Assembly: GCA_020725315.1 (NCBI GenBank)
Contig: DYFG01000065.1
Span: 1-8,734, forward strand
DNA length: 8,734 nt
From: Nitrosotalea sp.
Lineage (GTDB): Archaea > Halobacteriota > Syntropharchaeia > Alkanophagales > Methanospirareceae
Direction of reading: 5' to 3'
Positions 6,053 to 8,734 of this stretch are shown in pieces (the stretch's first letter is position 1; each line of letters begins with the position of its first letter). The notes beneath the pieces are model-generated. The model had not been told where the DNA came from. It made no database searches and was given only the letters and a program-made list of their open reading frames with translations. Made by a program: the position numbers and the translations under genes.

Positions 6053-6901
6053 ATGATGACCAAAGACCGACATGTCTTTGAAACGCTCGGAAAAACGAAG
6101 GTTGTGGTAGAAAACGGTAAAGTAGTAGAAGTTGGGACTCCTCTCCTCAGGTATTGTCGGTTATGGGAGAAGATACGCGGGATAAAGGAACTGAACGAGC
6201 GTGTCGTAAAAGAGAATATTGAATTCCGTATAAAGGATTTTGGGATGTGCACCGCGGAGAGAGTAGTAGAGATGGATGCTTTCGTTGGTTTCGGAGCTTC
6301 AGAGACGTTTATGACTGCACTGCGGAGAGGATTACTCGATAGCACCGTAACGGTTTGTGAAGGTACAGGCACGGTAATCACTGCTAATCCTGCACTCGTG
6401 CAGGGAATAGGGGCACGGCTCAGCGGTGTAATTGAGACAACATCGGTTGAAGGGATAATAAAGAAGATAAAGGACAAAGGTGGTCAAATACTCGCCCCAC
6501 CGAGGATAGACCAGGCAGCAGGCTTACAGATGGCGCTTGAGCTTGGATACGAAAGAGTGGGGGTTACCGTCTCCACCGTGGAGGACGCAAAGCTCTGTAG
6601 AACTATCAGTGAAAACGCTGTTGTATTTGGTGTGCATCTCACAGGCATTTCCAGAAAGGATGCTGAGGAGTTCTGTGAAATCGCTGATCTGGTTACTGCG
6701 TGTGCATCTCCTCACCTAAGAGAACTCGCAAAAGAGAAAGCTCTGGTGCAGGCAGGAACCGCGGTCCCGATATTCGCACTTACGCCCATAGGTAAGGAGT
6801 TGCTTTTGGAACGAGCAAAAGAGGTCAATGATCCATTATTGGTGAATACCATGCGGTTGCCCGTTCTTCCAGAGGAGAAACAACCTAAGCCGTTGGTGTA
6901 A
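6053..6901 (+). CDS. Methanogenesis marker protein 8 (DUF2099 family)
   Basis: The 282-residue product matches my recollection of the DUF2099 / methanogenesis marker 8 family: KDRHVFETLGKTKVVVENGK near the N-terminus, then VVKENIEFRIKDFGMCT, GFGASETFMTAL, a V-C-E-G-T-G-T-V-I-T motif (101-110), VQGIGARLSGVIETT, FGVHLTGISRKDAEE, ADLVTACASPHLRE and VQAGTAVPIFALT. Cys35, Cys66 and Cys217 sit in or near conserved blocks. The family is essentially restricted to archaea with methyl-coenzyme M reductase (methanogens and their methane- or alkane-oxidising relatives). Its biochemical role is not known to me, though its distribution suggests a part in methanogenesis or Mcr function. It is a soluble, cytosolic protein. 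AGGGGG at 6042-6047 serves two successive ATG codons, 6053 and 6056; the second has the better spacing. The gene is complete, with no frame break. It is the strongest organism marker in the window. Confidence 0.92.
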   Translation: MMTKDRHVFETLGKTKVVVENGKVVEVGTPLLRYCRLWEKIRGIKELNERVVKENIEFRIKDFGMCTAERVVEMDAFVGFGASETFMTALRRGLLDSTVTVCEGTGTVITANPALVQGIGARLSGVIETTSVEGIIKKIKDKGGQILAPPRIDQAAGLQMALELGYERVGVTVSTVEDAKLCRTISENAVVFGVHLTGISRKDAEEFCEIADLVTACASPHLRELAKEKALVQAGTAVPIFALTPIGKELLLERAKEVNDPLLVNTMRLPVLPEEKQPKPLV

Positions 6902-7137
6902 ACTCGTTGTGGACGTGATTCTTGTGTACCCACACACCCCCCTATTTCCGATGGAAGTTAGACTCATGCCGAGATAGGCTAATGATCCCTTCTTTCCCAA
7001 AAATGTAAGGTCTGAATTCACAGATGACAATAGCGAGTGGAAGGCTGTGGGATATGGCGTAGAGCCTACAATATCTTCAGAGAAGTTGGCTAAGAAGTCA
7101 AGTTAGCAAATCCATAGCACATGACTCATCTGTAATT
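6902..7137. other. Non-coding or decayed spacer after the marker 8 gene
   Basis: No convincing gene is seen. A start-less plus-strand frame of 42 codons (6978-7106, containing EFTDDNSEWKAVGYGVEPT) looks mildly protein-like but matches nothing I know. A short palindrome, TGTGT-ACCC-ACACA, lies near 6924-6938, just after the marker 8 stop. It could form a weak hairpin but has no following T-run. Confidence 0.4.
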
Positions 7138-7477
7138 TCAATATATAAACCTTTCACGGTAGCTTAATTTTTCCATGCCTTCAGGAAGGAGTTTCTCTCT
7201 TTCAGCGTAATCCTGGAAATCTTCTATGGTTTTCCTTGCCCCTTTTTCGTCTATACTACTAAAAAGCTTCCTTCTAATCACATGGCATATCTCCTCTTCC
7301 TGTAAGTTGCTGTTCCATTTCTTCCCAGATTGTTATCCCTTTGGGGCCAAGGACCGTGCCATCAATCACAACTACATTTGATTTCCAATCTTTTGACTTA
7401 TGATAAAGTGCAATCGGTGCTCTCCCTTTAAACACCTCCCAGAGGTCAGCAGCAAAAACATCACATCCATTGTAAGT
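7138..7477 (-). pseudogene. Internally deleted, frame-broken remnant of a DUF499-type ATPase
   Basis: Two minus-strand frames give pieces of one family in the right order. Frame one (7477 to 7274) contains NGCDVFAADLWEVFKGRAP and then IALYHKSKDWKSNVVVIDGT followed by VLGPKGITIWEEMEQQL. Frame two (about 7305 to a stop at 7138) contains EEEICHVIRRKLFSSIDEKG, then TIEDFQDYAEREKLLPEG and YRERFIY. From memory these resemble the N-terminal D-x-F-A-A-x-L-W-E-V-x-x-G-x-A-P block, the helix and strand after Walker A, and a later V-I-x-R-R-L-F block of DUF499 ATPases. Those are proteins of roughly 1000 residues found in archaeal and bacterial gene clusters with DUF1156 methyltransferases, thought to be defence related. 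Walker A itself is missing, apparently by a deletion between KGRAP and IALYH. No start codon remains and the C-terminus is cut, so it is surely non-functional. It adjoins and overlaps the truncated HEPN gene. Confidence 0.6.
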
Positions 7478-7757
7478 CTACCTTCCAGACAATTTTATAA
7501 TCTATACCAAAATAAAAATGAGCAATCTTGTCTCGCATTCCAGCCATATCTTTCCACGGATTTTCTTTATATTTAGCCCGTATTGTCTTAGGTATGTTTT
7601 TTGTGGCTTCTCCTATCATCTCTATTTTCAATACCACAGCACTTCGAGTTTTATCGTTATTATAAAATTCATTGAAACTCATCTCTCCAACAAATCTCTG
7701 GATGTCTTCCATAGCATCTAGTATGTCTTTAGCAAACAACCTATATACTCGTTTCAT
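7461..7757 (-). CDS. hepT: HEPN-domain toxin (HepT/DUF86 family), C-terminally truncated
   Basis: This is the RNase toxin half of a MntA/HepT pair. The 98-residue frame shows the family start (YRLFAKDILDAMEDIQRFV), then KIEMIGEATKNIPKTIR and WKDMAGMRDKIAHFYFGIDY, with the catalytic R75-x4-H80 and Y82 forming the R-x4-H-x-Y motif; that Tyr is the site AMPylated by the antitoxin in studied systems. Family members are normally about 110-115 residues, with a further helix after the GIDY-x4-W segment. Here the protein departs at WKVDLQWM and stops, exactly where the DUF499 remnant begins, so a deletion has fused the two. The ATG overlaps the MNT stop (ATGA) and is preceded by GAGGTGATT, the classic coupled arrangement. 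Without its last helix it is probably unstable or inactive. Confidence 0.85.
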   Translation of the reverse strand: MKRVYRLFAKDILDAMEDIQRFVGEMSFNEFYNNDKTRSAVVLKIEMIGEATKNIPKTIRAKYKENPWKDMAGMRDKIAHFYFGIDYKIVWKVDLQWM

Positions 7758-8070
7758 ATATAAATCACCTCTTCTAAAATTCTATCCTTCAGTTCAGGTC
7801 TTATTGCTTCTTTCCTTACTAGATCAACTTTTTTCTTTAGTAATCTTGAAATGTGCCTCTCAATCGCTATAAACTCAAGGAGGCTGGGAATATCCTCTTC
7901 TTCAAACTTAACAAGAATATCCACATCACTTCCCTTTTTTTCTGTTCACCTCTCACAAAAGAGCAAAAAACACCTATCTCTTTTATCTTAAATCTCTTCT
8001 GGAGATATTCTTTGTGGACATTAATCCTCTCTATGATTCCTTGTAAATCTTTTACAGCACAATTCTCCAT
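7754..8070 (-). pseudogene. mntA: MNT nucleotidyltransferase antitoxin (MntA family), frame-broken and GS-motif mutant
   Basis: The gene starts at the ATG at 8070 with a perfect ribosome binding site GGAGGT 7 bases upstream, and ends in TGA at 7754 overlapping hepT. The first frame reads to FKIKEIGVFCSFVRGEQKK. A run of seven A then breaks the frame, and the next frame continues GSDVDILVKFEEEDIPSLLE to LKDRILEEVIYI. Adding one A gives 105 residues; losing two A gives 104 and restores exactly the family spacing G-S-x10-D-x-D. MntA proteins neutralise HepT by adding AMP to its Tyr. The conserved Gly of the GS motif is Cys36 here (TGC instead of GGC), which would be expected to damage nucleotide binding. 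Together with the frame break, this suggests an inactive antitoxin, although the A-run may be a sequencing error. Confidence 0.82.
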
Positions 8071-8242
8071 TCAAATAACCTCCTTTGTCCATGTACCACT
8101 GTTATTTCATCTAACAACTTTTCTTTACTGGAGAGGAAGCCATCCAGAAGTTTCTTCTCTTTGCTTTCCATTGGCAATGTTTCAGATATTGCCTGGTCAA
8201 CCCATTCCCTGCTTAAGTCTGTTAGGGTTCCATGGTATATAA
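8052..8242 (-). pseudogene. Start-less C-terminal fragment of an unknown protein between the transposase and mntA
   Basis: An open minus-strand frame of about 63 codons, with no upstream start (TAA TAA precede it), contains YHGTLTDLSREWVDQAISET, then LPMESKEKKLLDGFLSSKEK and LLDEITVVHGQRRLFE. It ends at a TAA overlapping the first 19 bases of mntA. It is very helical and charged and looks like the genuine end of a protein whose front was lost, perhaps when the adjacent transposable element inserted. I recognise no family. Confidence 0.35.
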
Positions 8243-8250
8243 TTTATTAC

Positions 8251-8734
8251 TTAGTGTCCCACCTCCATTAAATCATGATTTTCTTGATGAGTTCTAAACG
8301 TAAGTAGTTCTTCAAGTGTCCATATGCGATCTGTAATCCCAGCTCCCATCATAGGATATGCATCCACTTTCTCCCCTTCTCATCGAGTTTAACTCGTAAT
8401 CCTTTATGCATCTTTACGAAGTGGTAATAGCCGAAGGAGGTATTCAAGGAAGCTTTTAACAATTTCTTTTTCTTTGAGAAACCCAGAGTTTTCCTCGTTA
8501 GCCTCCTGTTCCTCTCCCTCATCGTGAGATTGTTTCGCTCAACGAAGGAGATATTGATCCTTAACTTCGCATCATTTTAGGGAATACATCAATCTCTAAT
8601 AGTTCGTTGAGTTAGCTACTTTTCTCGGAATCTCCGAAATTATAGTCATTCCGCCAACAAACTGCAAAAGTTTTGGCCAAAGATCTTTTGAAAAAGGGGT
8701 GAAAATTTTTTAAGCCAGCCTTTGGCATAACCTG
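8251..8734 (-). mobile_element. Decayed IS1-like DDE transposase, running off the right edge
   Basis: The C-terminal half of an archaeal IS1-type transposase is clear in two frames. Frame one (8576 to 8349) gives NDAKLRINISFVERNNLTMR, RRLTRKTLGFSKKKK and YYHFVKMHKGLRVKL. Frame two (about 8360 to the TAA at 8251) gives PMMGAGITDRIWTLEELLTF and ends MEVGH. The F-V-E-R-N-N, R-K-T-L-G-F-S-K-K and [AG]-A-G-I-T-D blocks are hallmarks of this group, with the catalytic Glu in FVERNN. Further upstream a third frame holds DYNFGDSEKS and LNELLEIDVF, so there are at least two frame breaks and an internal stop. The 5' part, the first DDE residues and the left terminal repeat lie beyond 8734. The right end is probably close to 8240-8265, where TTAGTGTCCCACCTCC could be part of a terminal repeat, but this cannot be tested without the other end. 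Confidence 0.72.

Noticed and set aside
5920..6477. A 185-codon open frame on the minus strand
   Set aside because: It lies antisense to the well-supported marker 8 gene, its composition is Ser/Thr/Phe-rich as expected of a shadow frame, and it has no family motifs.
6836..7030. A minus-strand frame with the readable stretch FLGKKGSLAYLGMSLTSIGN
   Set aside because: It overlaps the end of the marker 8 gene antisense, has no ribosome binding site, and matches no family I know.
1..8734. CRISPR arrays, tRNA, rRNA or riboswitches
   Set aside because: I saw no regularly spaced repeats, no cloverleaf with the usual T-arm sequence, and no conserved RNA motifs on either strand, by eye.

Overview
This window most likely comes from a methanogenic or methane/alkane-oxidising archaeon, probably related to ANME-1 (Methanophagales) or another Syntrophoarchaeia/Methanosarcinales-type lineage. 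The lineage is an inference. The evidence is a methanogenesis marker 8 (DUF2099) gene, a DUF63 archaeal membrane protein, an archaeal-type KsgA/Dim1 rRNA dimethylase, an archaeal histone-fold gene, GGTGA/GGAGGT-type ribosome binding sites and TATA-box-like promoters. No rRNA, tRNA or CRISPR was seen.

Left part (1-2881, all minus strand): a short histone-fold gene carrying one frame break (717-961) is followed at close spacing by an unrecognised 218-residue protein (48-704). Together they look like a two-gene operon. Next to it is a 594-residue protein (1097-2881) that fuses PyrK, the electron-transfer subunit, to PyrD, the catalytic dihydroorotate dehydrogenase. This makes one-polypeptide machinery for the fourth step of UMP synthesis.

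Middle part (2882-6901): a 450-bp junk-like spacer holds a probable PIN-domain remnant and a small ORF of unknown meaning. It is followed by a DUF63 membrane protein gene (plus strand, one frame break), then ksgA and an unrecognised 318-residue gene that is translationally close to it (both minus), and, divergently, the intact methanogenesis marker 8 gene (plus). These are housekeeping genes, apart from the 318-residue protein, whose role is unknown.

Right part (6902-8734): a decayed accessory region. It contains a MntA/HepT (MNT/HEPN) toxin-antitoxin pair whose antitoxin is frame-broken and lacks the Gly of its GS motif, and whose toxin is cut short. The toxin is joined to an internally deleted remnant of a DUF499-type ATPase. 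A frame-broken IS1-like transposase runs off the right edge. I interpret this as a defence-island graveyard eroded by transposition and deletion.

At least five genes or remnants carry frame breaks that look like single-base (or two-base) indels. Either this is a low-accuracy assembly or several loci are decaying together. Deciding which is the most useful check on the window. I did not find a convincing new multi-gene system. The best candidates for novelty are the histone-fold/218-residue pair and the 318-residue ksgA partner.
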